Shown in pieces: positions 41,345 through 50,759 of a DNA stretch of 64,000 nt. The DNA is taken from assembly GCF_030406665.1 (NCBI RefSeq), contig NZ_CP129121.1, positions 1,488,001 to 1,552,000 on the forward strand, read 5' to 3'. The notes below the pieces were generated by a model. That model worked only from the letters and a program-made list of their open reading frames with translations. It was not told the origin of the DNA and made no database searches. Position numbers and translations under genes: made by a program. This DNA comes from Halomonas halophila. GTDB lineage: Bacteria; Pseudomonadota; Gammaproteobacteria; Pseudomonadales; Halomonadaceae. Within the stretch, counting starts at the first letter, position 1. Every line of letters starts with the position of its first letter.

Positions 41345-43146
41345 TGACGACCTGCCGCCTCTACGTTCCGCGTCGCCAGCGAGGCGTGATCGGCCTGCTC
41401 GGCGCGATGGTGATGCTGCTGGTGGTGCTGTGCATCGCCCTGGCGCTGGATACCGGGCGGCTGTACATGGAAAAGCGCAATCTTCAGCGGGTGGCGGATC
41501 TGGCGGCGCTGTCGGTGGCGTCCCGCTGCGAGACGCTGTCTTCCTGCGATCAGGCAGTGACCTATGCGCAGGATGTACTGGAAGACAACGGCTATGCGCG
41601 AGAGCTGGTCGACGGTGATGGCATTACTCTGGGGCGAGTGGCATTGGTGGATGTGGCCGTAGAGGGTGGTCCCACGTCTTATCGACGCTATGACTTCGAT
41701 GACTCCTTGCCTCAGGATGCCGTCCAGGTCGTACTGGAAGACCCGGTATCGCCTCCGCTCATGGCGGCTTTTGTGCCCGATGACGGCGACGCCAGTGATG
41801 GCCACACCATCATCCTTCAATCGACGGCAGTCGCGAGGAAGGCGACCTATGTGGCGTTTTCCGTAGGCTCTCGCCTGGCCTCTCTGGATAGTTCCGAATC
41901 TTCTTTGTTGGCACCTTTGCTGGGCGGTTTGCTGGGAAGCGATGTGCCGCTGTCCCTCGTTGGCTATGAAGGGGTGCTGGATACTCGGATCACGCTGCTG
42001 GAGTTGGCTTCGGAAATACCAGCTCTTGGAGTGGATTTGGCGGCGCTGACAGTCGACGAAGTGCTCAATACCAGTGTGACCTTGTCCGAGCTGCTGGAAT
42101 TGTCGGAAAGCGTACTGTCCGATAGAGGATTGCTTGCATCCGATCTAGCAGTGCTGGGCGAGATGCAAAGCGCCATGAGTCTCGATGTTGGAACCGCCGA
42201 TATCAACCTTGGGGAGCTTCTCGATATCCGATCGGCCGAAGGCGTCGACGATACCGAAGCCTTGAAGACTGGCATTCGTCTGGGCGACCTGTTGGGCAGC
42301 AGTTTGATGCTGGCCAACCAGGAAAATGCGATTGCGATTGATAATCTCGATGTCGATCTGTCGGCCGTGACGGCTAGCGTTGGATTGACAGTCATGGAAG
42401 CCCCGCAGATTGCCATAGGACCGGTGGGCTGCGCGGATGGAGTCGCCCCCGATTGTGGGAACGATAACTGGAAGACCTCTGCCAGCACAGGACAGCTTGA
42501 TTTAGATGTTGATCTAGGGGTCGATTTGCTTGGGGTGTTGCGGCTCGATCTCGATTTGGACATCGGCGGCATAGAGGCCGAGGCAGGGATCGAGGAGATC
42601 TCATTGAATGATGGCGTCTATGGTGTCTCGGTGGGAGCCATAAGCGAGCCCTTGGTGGCATCCGTCGGCCTGGATGCTGAAGTACTGCCTGCGTTTGCCG
42701 GGTTGATCAACGTCTCGCTGGAGAGTGGTTTGACGGAAAACCTGGAAGCAGGGCTGTCGGGTTATATGACGGGGGGCATCCATGACTGGCCAGACAATGA
42801 TGCCGTCGTACTCGCGTCGGGAGTATCCGGTGTGACGACGGCCGTGACCGACCTGCTGGCCGATCTGGAGCTGGACATCAGCCTGGGGGATAAGAGCGAA
42901 GAGTGTACCGGGCTGTTGTGCTCAATTACCGGCGCGCTTCTGGATCCGATCAATAACTTGCTGGATGGTGTCGTGGATTCCGTCACGGATCTCCAGAGTG
43001 CGCTTGGTACTGCGCTTGGAAACCTGATAACACCGCTGATTAATCAGGTGGTAGAGCCACTGCTGGGTGCGGCAGGCCTGGGCATCGGTGAGGCAGAGGT
43101 CAGGGTGATCGAGGTGTCGTCTTCGGGAGTGGAGCTCGTCCAGTGA
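41344..43146 (+). CDS. tadG: TadG-like pilus-locus protein with large extracytoplasmic domain
   Basis: A 600-residue protein. The N-terminal RQRGVIGLLGAMVMLLVVLCIALALDTGRLYMEKR (11-45, quoted in part) is the TadG/pseudopilin-like membrane segment. A long acidic, leucine/valine-rich region follows, with repeated D-L-x-L/LGELL-type steps (about 200-380) and again at 400-600. Cysteines are few. TadG-type proteins are minor pilins or anchors of the fibre. Base composition from about 41560 to the end is less GC-rich than the tadA-tadC part. The ATG at 41344 overlaps the DUF3613 stop by one base; a GTG three bases earlier is possible. Confidence 0.8.
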   Translation: MTTCRLYVPRRQRGVIGLLGAMVMLLVVLCIALALDTGRLYMEKRNLQRVADLAALSVASRCETLSSCDQAVTYAQDVLEDNGYARELVDGDGITLGRVALVDVAVEGGPTSYRRYDFDDSLPQDAVQVVLEDPVSPPLMAAFVPDDGDASDGHTIILQSTAVARKATYVAFSVGSRLASLDSSESSLLAPLLGGLLGSDVPLSLVGYEGVLDTRITLLELASEIPALGVDLAALTVDEVLNTSVTLSELLELSESVLSDRGLLASDLAVLGEMQSAMSLDVGTADINLGELLDIRSAEGVDDTEALKTGIRLGDLLGSSLMLANQENAIAIDNLDVDLSAVTASVGLTVMEAPQIAIGPVGCADGVAPDCGNDNWKTSASTGQLDLDVDLGVDLLGVLRLDLDLDIGGIEAEAGIEEISLNDGVYGVSVGAISEPLVASVGLDAEVLPAFAGLINVSLESGLTENLEAGLSGYMTGGIHDWPDNDAVVLASGVSGVTTAVTDLLADLELDISLGDKSEECTGLLCSITGALLDPINNLLDGVVDSVTDLQSALGTALGNLITPLINQVVEPLLGAAGLGIGEAEVRVIEVSSSGVELVQ

Positions 43147-43619
43147 TGCGATCATGTCATGCTCATGGCCGAAAGGCGTCTTACCAGCAAGGCTCGGTGG
43201 CCATCGAGTTCGCCATCATCTTTCCGCTGTTTCTGCTGATTTTCTACGCCATCGTCAGCTACAGCTTGCTGTTCGTCTACAAGCAAGGCGTGCATGGGCT
43301 CAGCGCCGATGCCGTGCGCCAGGCGATTTCCGTAGAGCGCCTGAGCGACGGCTCGCTGGATGAAGGCGCCATCACCTTGGCAGTGACATCCTTTATCAAT
43401 GAGGAAGCAGCAGACTGGCTGGGGAGTTCGGTCGCATTGTGTGATGACGACCTTGTCCCGTCATCAGATTCCGTGAGGGTATGTGTCCAGGCATCGTTGG
43501 ATCTTCCCCAGATAAACTTCTCCAGGCTATTGCCGGGTGGAAATGATGGAGAAGACTCTGCTGACTTCAAAGTTCCGGCTAATAACACTGTGACCTCCAC
43601 CTCGAGCATCCGCCTATGA
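43146..43619 (+). CDS. tadE: TadE-like pseudopilin
   Basis: A 157-residue protein with QQGSVAIEFAIIFPLFLLIFYAIVSY at 15-40: a G|S-V-A-I-E-F prepilin cleavage site with the conserved glutamate at +5, followed by the membrane helix. The remainder is a small extracytoplasmic domain with two cysteines (about 103 and 119) that could form a disulfide. TadE/TadF pseudopilins are needed for Flp assembly. The start ATG overlaps the tadG stop (TGATG), and the stop overlaps the next gene (ATGA). Confidence 0.88.
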   Translation: MRSCHAHGRKASYQQGSVAIEFAIIFPLFLLIFYAIVSYSLLFVYKQGVHGLSADAVRQAISVERLSDGSLDEGAITLAVTSFINEEAADWLGSSVALCDDDLVPSSDSVRVCVQASLDLPQINFSRLLPGGNDGEDSADFKVPANNTVTSTSSIRL

Positions 43620-46021
43620 CATGCCTTCGGCATTGGGCGTACGGTGGCATTCTTCTGCTGGCGCTTGGCGTTGCCGTGCCGAGCTGGGCCGCGGTCACCA
43701 CCGTGGCCATTGCACCCGGCGAGCCGGGCGGGCGGCTGGATCGCCAGCTGCTGAGTGAGCTCGACGATCGCCTGGAGGCCCGTGACGGCCCGGGTGCGCT
43801 GCGGGTGCTGTACCTGGAAGACGGCGAGGTCTCCACGGCCGAGTTGCGCCGGAAGCTGGCCGAGGGTGACCTGGCGGATGCGCCCCGGGTGATCCTGCTC
43901 CACGATGCGGCGATTGCCACCTATCGTGAACTGGGCGCTTCCGGGGCGAGTCCATCGCGGCGACTGGCGGCCTACGGCGCCTTCTCTCCGGCCAATCGCC
44001 GTTGGCTACGACAGCAAGGCGCCGGACACCTCGATCTGCTGCCGGTGCTGCGGCGTCATCTGAGCTGGGTGCGCCACGGCACCGAGGCCAGGCGGCTCGT
44101 GGGTTGGGTGACGCAAGACGCCCCGCTGCTGTCATTGGGCGATCGGCTGATCGAGGGCTCGGCTCGGTTGGACGCGGTGAAGGTGCTGGGGCGGGACGCG
44201 CCGGTCGCGGGGGAGGCCACCGAACAGCTGCTGCTGGGTCTGCCCGGCAGGTTGCAGCGACAGCAGGCCGCCGAGGTGCTGGGCAGCCGTCGAGGCGCCT
44301 GGTGTCTGATGCCCGAGTGGCTGGCCGACGGCTGCTTCGGCGGCGTGCAGCCGGACATCGCGGGCGTGGCCGATGGCCTGCTGCGCCGACTCGATCAGGG
44401 GGGCAATGCGACGGCGCCGGCGGCGCCGCGGCTGGACTATGCCGCGCGCGGACGGCTGTCGCCCGAGCTGCGTGACGGCGTACGCTACCTCAACGTGCCG
44501 GCCACGGAAGTCGGGCGCCGCAGCCTGGGAGAGCGCCTGCTGCTCGGTGCGCTGCTGGTGGGCGCCGGTGCGCTGGTGGCCCTGGGGGGCGCCCTCGGGG
44601 CCGAGCGTCATCGACGGCGCCAGCGTGAGCGCTTCGGCTTCGATGAATTGACCGGGCTGCCGGGGCGCCCGCGCCTCGAGAAGCGCATGCAGCGTTACCT
44701 GAATAGCCAGCATCCCTTCCAGCTGTGCTGGATCGGCTTCGACCGGCTCGATGGTCTGCAGGACACGCTGGGGCCGGAAGGCACCCGTGAGGCCGTCAGG
44801 CGGATCGTCAAGCGCCTGCGGCGCGTCGCTCGCGGGGAAGGCTATGTGGTGCGCCTCGAGGGCGATGTCTTCGCCGTCATGAGCTTCCTGCCGGTACGCG
44901 AGCGGGGGGAATCGCCGGCCGGGATGATGTTTGCCGAGCGCCTCCAGGAAAGTCTCTCTGCTCCCTTCCATGTGGGTAACGCCGACCGCCTGCTGCTGCC
45001 GCGGATCGGGATCGCTCGCTCCTCGGCCGACAGCACGCCGTTCAGTCTGCTCGAGGAGGCTCAGGGGGCCGCCCGCCAGGTGCTGCGTGGGGGCGAGCGT
45101 CGCCCCCGTGAGCTGGTGGCCGAGGCGGCGGCGCCCGAGGAGCGCAGCCTGGCGCTGACCGAGGCACTGGCGAGTCTGTCCGGCGAGGCCCTGTCCGAGC
45201 AGCTGACGCTGGCGGTCGAGCCGCGTTTCCTGCTGGCCGATCGACGCTGCTGCGGCGGGGAATTTCGTGCCCGCTGGCGGCATGCGACATGGGGCGAGGT
45301 GCCCGGGAAGGAGCTGATGCGGCTGGCCGAGGCCGCGGGGCGGCGCGCGCTGCTGGATCGCACGCTCTGCGGGATGGCCCTGGACGCCCTGGCGCATTCC
45401 GGGCTGCCCGTCGAGGCGCCGCAGGGACCGCGTTCCGCGCGCCCCGTCTGGACACTGCCGCTGGGACTGGCCCAGCTGACCGATGCCGGCTTCATCGACG
45501 GCCTGAGTGAGCGCTGTGAGGCGTTGGGGCTGACGCCGGACTGCGTCGAGCTGCAGTGGCATGGTGCGGAGCTGGGGGAATCCTGGCCGCTGCAGTCGGC
45601 GATTCGCTACTGCCGGGAACGCGGCTTCGGCGTGGCGCTCAAGGGGCTGGTGCATTCCCGCCAGGCGCTGGATGCGATCTTCCGTCAGCCGCTGTCGCGA
45701 CTGGTGCTCGAGCCGCGGCTCATGCGCGGCGTACCCAGCGATCAGGCGTCGATCCTGCTGACCAAGAGCCTGCGTGACATGGCCAAGCTGGCCGGGCGCC
45801 ATATCACCGTGACCGGGGTGGCGACCTCGGATCAGCTGGTGGCGATTCGCGGCATGAACTTCGTCTCGGTGCAGGGCCCGCTGTTCGGGGAGGTGCAGTC
45901 GATCGAGGCGCTGGTGGACCGCCTGGCGGCCGGCGAGGCGGCGGAGACGGCCCGCGACGAGGACCCCGGGGCGGGCGACGAGGCCAGCCGCAGCGCGGAA
46001 GCCAATCGTGGGCAGGAATAG
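43616..46021 (+). CDS. membrane protein with degenerate GGDEF and EAL domains, end of the Tad operon
   Basis: An 801-residue protein. A signal peptide (1-25), a periplasmic domain of about 270 residues, a membrane helix (about 305-330), then GGDEF-like (about 338-490) and EAL-like (about 515-775) domains. The GGDEF motif reads RLEGDVFAV. In the EAL part, EALLRW has become EFRARW, the DDFG metal site reads KGLV, and the usual K-x-D and E-x-V-E positions are lost (VLEPRL, VTGVAT); only QGPLFG near the end is kept. Neither synthesis nor hydrolysis of c-di-GMP is expected, so it may bind the nucleotide or a partner and gate pilus output, like LapD-type receptors (inference). It is translationally coupled to tadE. 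Confidence 0.8.
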   Translation: MTCLRHWAYGGILLLALGVAVPSWAAVTTVAIAPGEPGGRLDRQLLSELDDRLEARDGPGALRVLYLEDGEVSTAELRRKLAEGDLADAPRVILLHDAAIATYRELGASGASPSRRLAAYGAFSPANRRWLRQQGAGHLDLLPVLRRHLSWVRHGTEARRLVGWVTQDAPLLSLGDRLIEGSARLDAVKVLGRDAPVAGEATEQLLLGLPGRLQRQQAAEVLGSRRGAWCLMPEWLADGCFGGVQPDIAGVADGLLRRLDQGGNATAPAAPRLDYAARGRLSPELRDGVRYLNVPATEVGRRSLGERLLLGALLVGAGALVALGGALGAERHRRRQRERFGFDELTGLPGRPRLEKRMQRYLNSQHPFQLCWIGFDRLDGLQDTLGPEGTREAVRRIVKRLRRVARGEGYVVRLEGDVFAVMSFLPVRERGESPAGMMFAERLQESLSAPFHVGNADRLLLPRIGIARSSADSTPFSLLEEAQGAARQVLRGGERRPRELVAEAAAPEERSLALTEALASLSGEALSEQLTLAVEPRFLLADRRCCGGEFRARWRHATWGEVPGKELMRLAEAAGRRALLDRTLCGMALDALAHSGLPVEAPQGPRSARPVWTLPLGLAQLTDAGFIDGLSERCEALGLTPDCVELQWHGAELGESWPLQSAIRYCRERGFGVALKGLVHSRQALDAIFRQPLSRLVLEPRLMRGVPSDQASILLTKSLRDMAKLAGRHITVTGVATSDQLVAIRGMNFVSVQGPLFGEVQSIEALVDRLAAGEAAETARDEDPGAGDEASRSAEANRGQE

Positions 46022-46087
46022 AAGATGTGAGTCACGGAAAGGAAGAGGGTGAGGCCGAATCGTTATCGGCACGGCCTCGGAAACGCG

Positions 46088-46113
46088 CAGGGCCCGGCAA
46101 TTGCCGGGCCCTG
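46088..46113. terminator. perfect 26-nt palindrome at the end of the Tad operon
   Basis: CAGGGCCCGGCAATTGCCGGGCCCTG is fully self-complementary and lies between the convergent GGDEF-EAL gene (+) and L,D-transpeptidase gene (-). There is no T-run. Its 20-nt core differs by one base from the stem at 32356-32375. Confidence 0.65.
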
Positions 46114-46140
46114 TCGTCGTTGCGGCGGGGTGTTCGCGAG

Positions 46141-47208
46141 TCAGCCCCGTGACGCTTCTTCCTCGCCGGCATCATCGTTGGCGGCGATCAGCTGCAGCTG
46201 CTCATAGAAGCGAGGTGCAGGCTCGGGGGCCGGTGCCGGCTCGGGGGGCGTTTCCAGGGCGACGGGCATGCCGCCCGGCACTTCCACGACCTCGCGCAGC
46301 CGCGAGTAGTCCACCGCATAGTCGAGCCCCTCGGTGCTGGCGTCGACCTGATCCAGGGCCTCGGTGACGCGCTGGATGGTGGTGCCCTGCTTGTCGTCCA
46401 GGTAGGGGTAGGCCTGGACGTAGAGCGTGCCGTCGGACCAGCCCAGCTTGAAGCTCTCGTTGATGATGCGCACCTGGGTGCCTACCGAGACCTGGTCGAA
46501 CAGGGTCTCTACATCCTCGGGCAGCATGCGCACGCAGCCGTGGGAGACCCGCATGCCCACGCCCTCCGGCTTGTTGGTGCCGTGGATCAGATAGCCCGGA
46601 ATCCCGAGGCGCATCTTGCGCGTGCCCAGCGGGTTGTCGGGCCCGGCGGGCACCACGCTCGGCAGCGGGTCGCCGGCCTCGGCGTGTTCCCGGCGGATCG
46701 ATTCCGGCGGATACCAGGCCGGATTGCGGACCATCTGGGTGATGGTGGTGTTGCCCAGCGGCGTCTCCCAGTCCTGGCGGCCCACGCCCAGCGGGTAGGT
46801 CTGGACGATGCGCCGTTCGCCGTCCTCGGCCGGCGGATAGTAGTAGAGCCGCATCTCGGCGACGTTGATCACGATGTCGTTACGCGGGGCGTCGGGCAGG
46901 ATGAACTGACCGGGGATCGTCACCTCGGTGCCTTCGCCGGGGTACCAGACGCTGACGTCGGGGTTGGCCCGGACCATGGCGCGATAGCCGATGCCGTACT
47001 CGTGGCCGATGTCGATCAGGGTGTCTTCCTTGTCGGCCTCGACGGTGAAGACCTCGCCGACCAGGTCGCCTTCCTCGGGCAGATAATAGTAGCCGCGGGG
47101 CAGGTCCTCGCTGGCCTGCAGCGGGGCGGCGAGGGCGGTGGTCAGCCCGACCAGCAGGGTCGCGCGGGCCACGGTGCTGCGCAGGGGTGAAGGGATCATC
47201 TTGGTCAT
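46141..47208 (-). CDS. L,D-transpeptidase (ErfK/YbiS type) with LysM-like domain
   Basis: A 355-residue periplasmic enzyme. Signal peptide (1-32), a LysM-like murein-binding part (about 52-100, FTVEADKEDTLIDIGHEYG), then the YkuD domain (about 111-245) with H209 in LIHGTNKP and catalytic C225 in SHGCVRM. A C-terminal domain of about 110 residues follows. This layout is that of E. coli YbiS/ErfK/YcfS, which attach Braun lipoprotein to murein. The proline/glutamate-rich stretch near 315-330 is a linker. It lies alone on the minus strand, converging on the Tad operon. Confidence 0.9.
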   Translation of the reverse strand: MTKMIPSPLRSTVARATLLVGLTTALAAPLQASEDLPRGYYYLPEEGDLVGEVFTVEADKEDTLIDIGHEYGIGYRAMVRANPDVSVWYPGEGTEVTIPGQFILPDAPRNDIVINVAEMRLYYYPPAEDGERRIVQTYPLGVGRQDWETPLGNTTITQMVRNPAWYPPESIRREHAEAGDPLPSVVPAGPDNPLGTRKMRLGIPGYLIHGTNKPEGVGMRVSHGCVRMLPEDVETLFDQVSVGTQVRIINESFKLGWSDGTLYVQAYPYLDDKQGTTIQRVTEALDQVDASTEGLDYAVDYSRLREVVEVPGGMPVALETPPEPAPAPEPAPRFYEQLQLIAANDDAGEEEASRG

Positions 47209-47309
47209 GTCTCGAATCGGGGGCGTCAGGGGGCGCTTCGCTCGCGCGGAGCGGCCATGTCGTTAGAGTGCCCGAGGTGGCGACGGTTCGCCAGTCGCCA
47301 CCTCGGACT

Positions 47310-50300
47310 TCAGGCGGCTTCGGCCTTGCGGTTGAAGTGGTCGAGCAGCGCCTCGACCGCCGAGAAGCGTGCCTCTTCGGCTTCCATGTCGGCCTCGAAG
47401 CGCAGCGTGTCGGCACCCTCGAGGCGATAGCGATCGGGCTGGCGCTGGATCATCTCCACCAGCGTCAGCGGGTCGACGCCGGTGTGGCCGGCGAAGATCA
47501 CCCGGCCCTTCTCGGGGCCGGCCTCCAGGCGAGCGATGCCCAACCGCTCGGCCCGCTGGCGCAGGCGGGTCTGGCGCAGCAGGGTCTTGACCGGTGCCGG
47601 CAGCAGCCCGAAGCGGTCGATCATCTCCACCTGTAGCTCCTTGAGCTCGGCCTCGGTCTCGGCGCCGGCGATGCGCTTGTACATCACCAGTCGCTGCTGG
47701 ACGTCGTGGAGGTAGTCGTCCGGAATCAGCGCCGGCAGGTTGAGGCTGACTTCCACGCCGTCGTCGAGGGGCGCCTCGATATTGGGCGTCTTGCCCTCGC
47801 GGATCGCCTTGACGGCGCGATCGAGCATCTGCATGTAGAGGCTGTAGCCGAGCGCCTCCATCTGGCCGCTCTGCTCCTCGCCGAGTAGTTCGCCGGCGCC
47901 GCGGATCTCCATGTCGTGGCTGGCCAGGGTGAAGCCGGCCCCCAGGTCCTCGGCCTGGCCGATGGCCTCCAGGCGTTTCACGGCATCCTTGGTCATGGTC
48001 CGGGGCGGCGGCGCCAGCAGATAGGCGTAGGCCTGGTGGTGGCTGCGCCCGACCCGGCCGCGCAGCTGGTGCAGCTGGGCCAGGCCGAACTTGTCGGCGC
48101 GCTCGATGACGATGGTGTTGGCACTGGGCACGTCGATGCCGGTCTCGATGATGGTCGAGCACACCAGCACGTTGAAGCGCTTGTGATAGAAGTCCGACAT
48201 CACCCGCTCCAGGGCGCGTTCGGGCAGCTGGCCGTGGGCCACGCCGACCCGCGCCTCGGGCACCAGCGAGCGCACCGTCTCCGCGGCGGTCTCGATGGTC
48301 TTGACTTCGTTATGCAGGAAGTAGACCTGGCCGCCGCGCAGGATCTCGCGCAGGATCGCTTCCTTGATCACCGCCTCGTCGCGCTGCTGGACGAAGGTCT
48401 TCACCGACAGCCGGCGGGCCGGTGGGGTGGCGATGATCGACAGGTCGCGGATGCCGCTCATGGCCATGTTGAGGGTGCGGGGAATCGGCGTGGCGGTGAG
48501 CGTGAGGATGTCGACCTCGGCGCGCAGGCCCTTGAGTCGCTCCTTCTGCGCGACGCCGAAGCGGTGCTCCTCGTCGATGATCAGCAGGCCCATCTTGGGG
48601 AAGCGCATCGACTTGGAGAGCAGCTTGTGGGTGCCGATGACGATGTCGGCCTGGCCGTCCTCGATACGCTTGGCGGCCGCGCTCTGGCCCTGACCGCCGG
48701 TGAAGCGCGAGATCAGCTCGATGTTGACCGCGGTGTCGGCGAAGCGGTCGCGGAAGTTCTCGTAGTGCTGGCGGGCGAGCAGGGTGGTGGGCACCAGCAC
48801 GACGACCTGCTGGCCGGAGTGCACCGCCAGGAAGGCGGCGCGCATCGCCACCTCGGTCTTGCCGAAGCCGACGTCGCCGCAGACCACGCGGTCCATGGGG
48901 CGGGGGGCCGTCATGTCGCCGACCACCGCCTCGATGGCGGCGCGCTGGTCGGGCGTTTCCTCGAAGGGAAAGCTGGCAGCGAAGCGGGCGTACTCGGCGT
49001 CCGGCGCCTCGCAGGCGAAGCCTTCCCGGGCCTCGCGGCGGGCGTAGACGTCGAGCAGTTCGGCGGCGGTGTCGCGGATGCGCTCGGCGGCCTTCTTCTT
49101 GGCCTTGTCCCACTGCTCGGAGCCGAGCCGGTGCAGCGGCGCCAGCTCGTCGTCGACGCCGGCGTAGCGCGAGATCAGGTGCAGGCTGTCCACCGGCACG
49201 TAGAGCCTGGCGCCGTCGGCGTATTCCAGGGTGACGAACTCCGCCGCCTGGCCGCCGGCCTCCAGCGTCTCGAGGCCCTTGTAGCGGCCGACGCCGTGGG
49301 CCTGGTGGACCACCGGGGCACCGGGCTTGAGCTCGGCCAGGTGGCGGATCGCCAGCTCGTTGTCGTCGGTGGCCTTCTCGCGGCGGCGGCTCTGCCGCAC
49401 CACCTCGCCGTAGAGCTCGGTCTCGCCGATCACGGCGATATCCGGCGACGTGAGCCACAGGCCGGCGTCGATGGTGCCCTCGGTGATGGCGGTGCGCTGA
49501 TCGCTGTCGAGGAAGGCCGCGAAGTCGTCGACGTGGGGCAGGGGCAGGTTCAGCGGCGCGAGCGTTTCCTCGAGGGCCTCGCGGCGGCCGCGGGACTCGG
49601 CCACGAACAGCACCCGGGTGGCGTCGTGCTGGGCGAGGAAGTCCTCGAGTTCGGCCAGCGGGCGCTTGGCCCGGGCATTGACCGGCAGGTTCGGGGCCGG
49701 CCGCGCCGCCGGTACCTGGGCATGGCGGTGCTCGGTGTCGTCGGTGAGCTCGACCCGCGGATGGCGCTTGATGGCGCCGAATGCCTCGGCCACCGGCACG
49801 AAGGCGCGGTGGGGCGGCAGCAGCGGCCGCGTCGGATCGACGCCCAGGTTCTCGTAGCGGCTCTCGATGGCCGCCCAGTGGTGCTCGGCGGCCTCGAACA
49901 CGCCGGGCAGCAGCGCCACCCGAGTGCCCTCGGCCAGATGATCGAACAGCGTCGCCGTTTCGTCGAAGAACAGCGGCAGGTACTGCTCGAGGCCGGGGGA
50001 GGGGATGCCCTTGAGGGCATCGACGTAGAGCGGGCACTGGCGCGGGTCGACGTCGAACAGCGTCTCGAAGCCCTCGCGGAAGCAGGCGATGGCGCCGCGC
50101 GACAGCGAGTACTCGTGGGCCGGCAGCAGCTCGACGCGCTCGACCCTGTCGGCGCTGCGCTGGGTGTCGGGATCGAAGTGACGCAGGGTGTCGATCTCGT
50201 CGTCGAACAGGTCGATGCGCAGCGGCGTCTCGTAGCCCATCGGGAAAAGGTCGATCAGCGCGCCGCGCAGGGCGTATTCGCCGGGCTCATAGACGGTTTC

Positions 50301-50759
50301 CACGGCGCGATAGCCGGCCCGCGACAGGCGGTCGCGGAAGCCTTCGCGGTCCAGCGTGGTGCCCACCTCGAGGGTCATCACCCGGCCGGCGATATAGTCC
50401 ACCGGCGGCAGGCGCTGCATCAGGGTGTTGATCGGCACCAGCACGATGCCGTGCTCGCCGTCCTGAAGGCGGCGCAGGGTGCGCAGCCGTGCCGAGACGA
50501 TGTCCTGGTGGGGCGAGAAGCTGTCGTAGGGCAGCGTTTCCCAGTCGGGGAAGGGCAGCACCGGCAGTCGTGAATAGAAGGCCAGGTCGTCTTCCAGGCG
50601 CTGGGCGGCGGCGGTGTCGGCGGTGACCACCAGCAGCGGCGCATCCTCGGCGAGGTGCGCCAGGGCCAGGGCGGTCGCGCTGCCGGGTGGCGTCTGCCAG
50701 TAGAGGGTGTCGCGAAGGCCCGTGGGGCGGGGTGGGTCGAGAGGCGAGAAGGTCGGCAT
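47310..50759 (-). CDS. mfd: transcription-repair coupling factor
   Basis: A 1149-residue ATPase that removes RNA polymerase stalled at DNA lesions and recruits UvrA. The UvrB-homology region opens the protein (LPFPDWETLPYDSFSPHQD). The RNA-polymerase-interacting domain has PGAPVVHQAHGVGRYKGLE. The helicase core shows DVGFGKTEVAMR (Walker A), IIDEEHRFGV (DEEH box) and TATPIPRTLNMAM, and a TRCF C-terminal domain closes it. I use the ATG at 50759 (MPTFSPLD), which gives the usual length; in-frame ATGs at 50774 and 50801 are possible. It diverges from gap, as in Pseudomonas. Confidence 0.96.
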   Translation of the reverse strand: MPTFSPLDPPRPTGLRDTLYWQTPPGSATALALAHLAEDAPLLVVTADTAAAQRLEDDLAFYSRLPVLPFPDWETLPYDSFSPHQDIVSARLRTLRRLQDGEHGIVLVPINTLMQRLPPVDYIAGRVMTLEVGTTLDREGFRDRLSRAGYRAVETVYEPGEYALRGALIDLFPMGYETPLRIDLFDDEIDTLRHFDPDTQRSADRVERVELLPAHEYSLSRGAIACFREGFETLFDVDPRQCPLYVDALKGIPSPGLEQYLPLFFDETATLFDHLAEGTRVALLPGVFEAAEHHWAAIESRYENLGVDPTRPLLPPHRAFVPVAEAFGAIKRHPRVELTDDTEHRHAQVPAARPAPNLPVNARAKRPLAELEDFLAQHDATRVLFVAESRGRREALEETLAPLNLPLPHVDDFAAFLDSDQRTAITEGTIDAGLWLTSPDIAVIGETELYGEVVRQSRRREKATDDNELAIRHLAELKPGAPVVHQAHGVGRYKGLETLEAGGQAAEFVTLEYADGARLYVPVDSLHLISRYAGVDDELAPLHRLGSEQWDKAKKKAAERIRDTAAELLDVYARREAREGFACEAPDAEYARFAASFPFEETPDQRAAIEAVVGDMTAPRPMDRVVCGDVGFGKTEVAMRAAFLAVHSGQQVVVLVPTTLLARQHYENFRDRFADTAVNIELISRFTGGQGQSAAAKRIEDGQADIVIGTHKLLSKSMRFPKMGLLIIDEEHRFGVAQKERLKGLRAEVDILTLTATPIPRTLNMAMSGIRDLSIIATPPARRLSVKTFVQQRDEAVIKEAILREILRGGQVYFLHNEVKTIETAAETVRSLVPEARVGVAHGQLPERALERVMSDFYHKRFNVLVCSTIIETGIDVPSANTIVIERADKFGLAQLHQLRGRVGRSHHQAYAYLLAPPPRTMTKDAVKRLEAIGQAEDLGAGFTLASHDMEIRGAGELLGEEQSGQMEALGYSLYMQMLDRAVKAIREGKTPNIEAPLDDGVEVSLNLPALIPDDYLHDVQQRLVMYKRIAGAETEAELKELQVEMIDRFGLLPAPVKTLLRQTRLRQRAERLGIARLEAGPEKGRVIFAGHTGVDPLTLVEMIQRQPDRYRLEGADTLRFEADMEAEEARFSAVEALLDHFNRKAEAA

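Noticed and set aside
43616..46021. Classification as an active c-di-GMP phosphodiesterase
   Set aside because: The EAL, DDFG and late glutamate positions are all replaced, so activity is not supported.
47916..50573. 885-codon open frame on the plus strand inside mfd
   Set aside because: Antisense shadow of a clear mfd gene, rich in Gly/Ala/Gln/His runs without domains.
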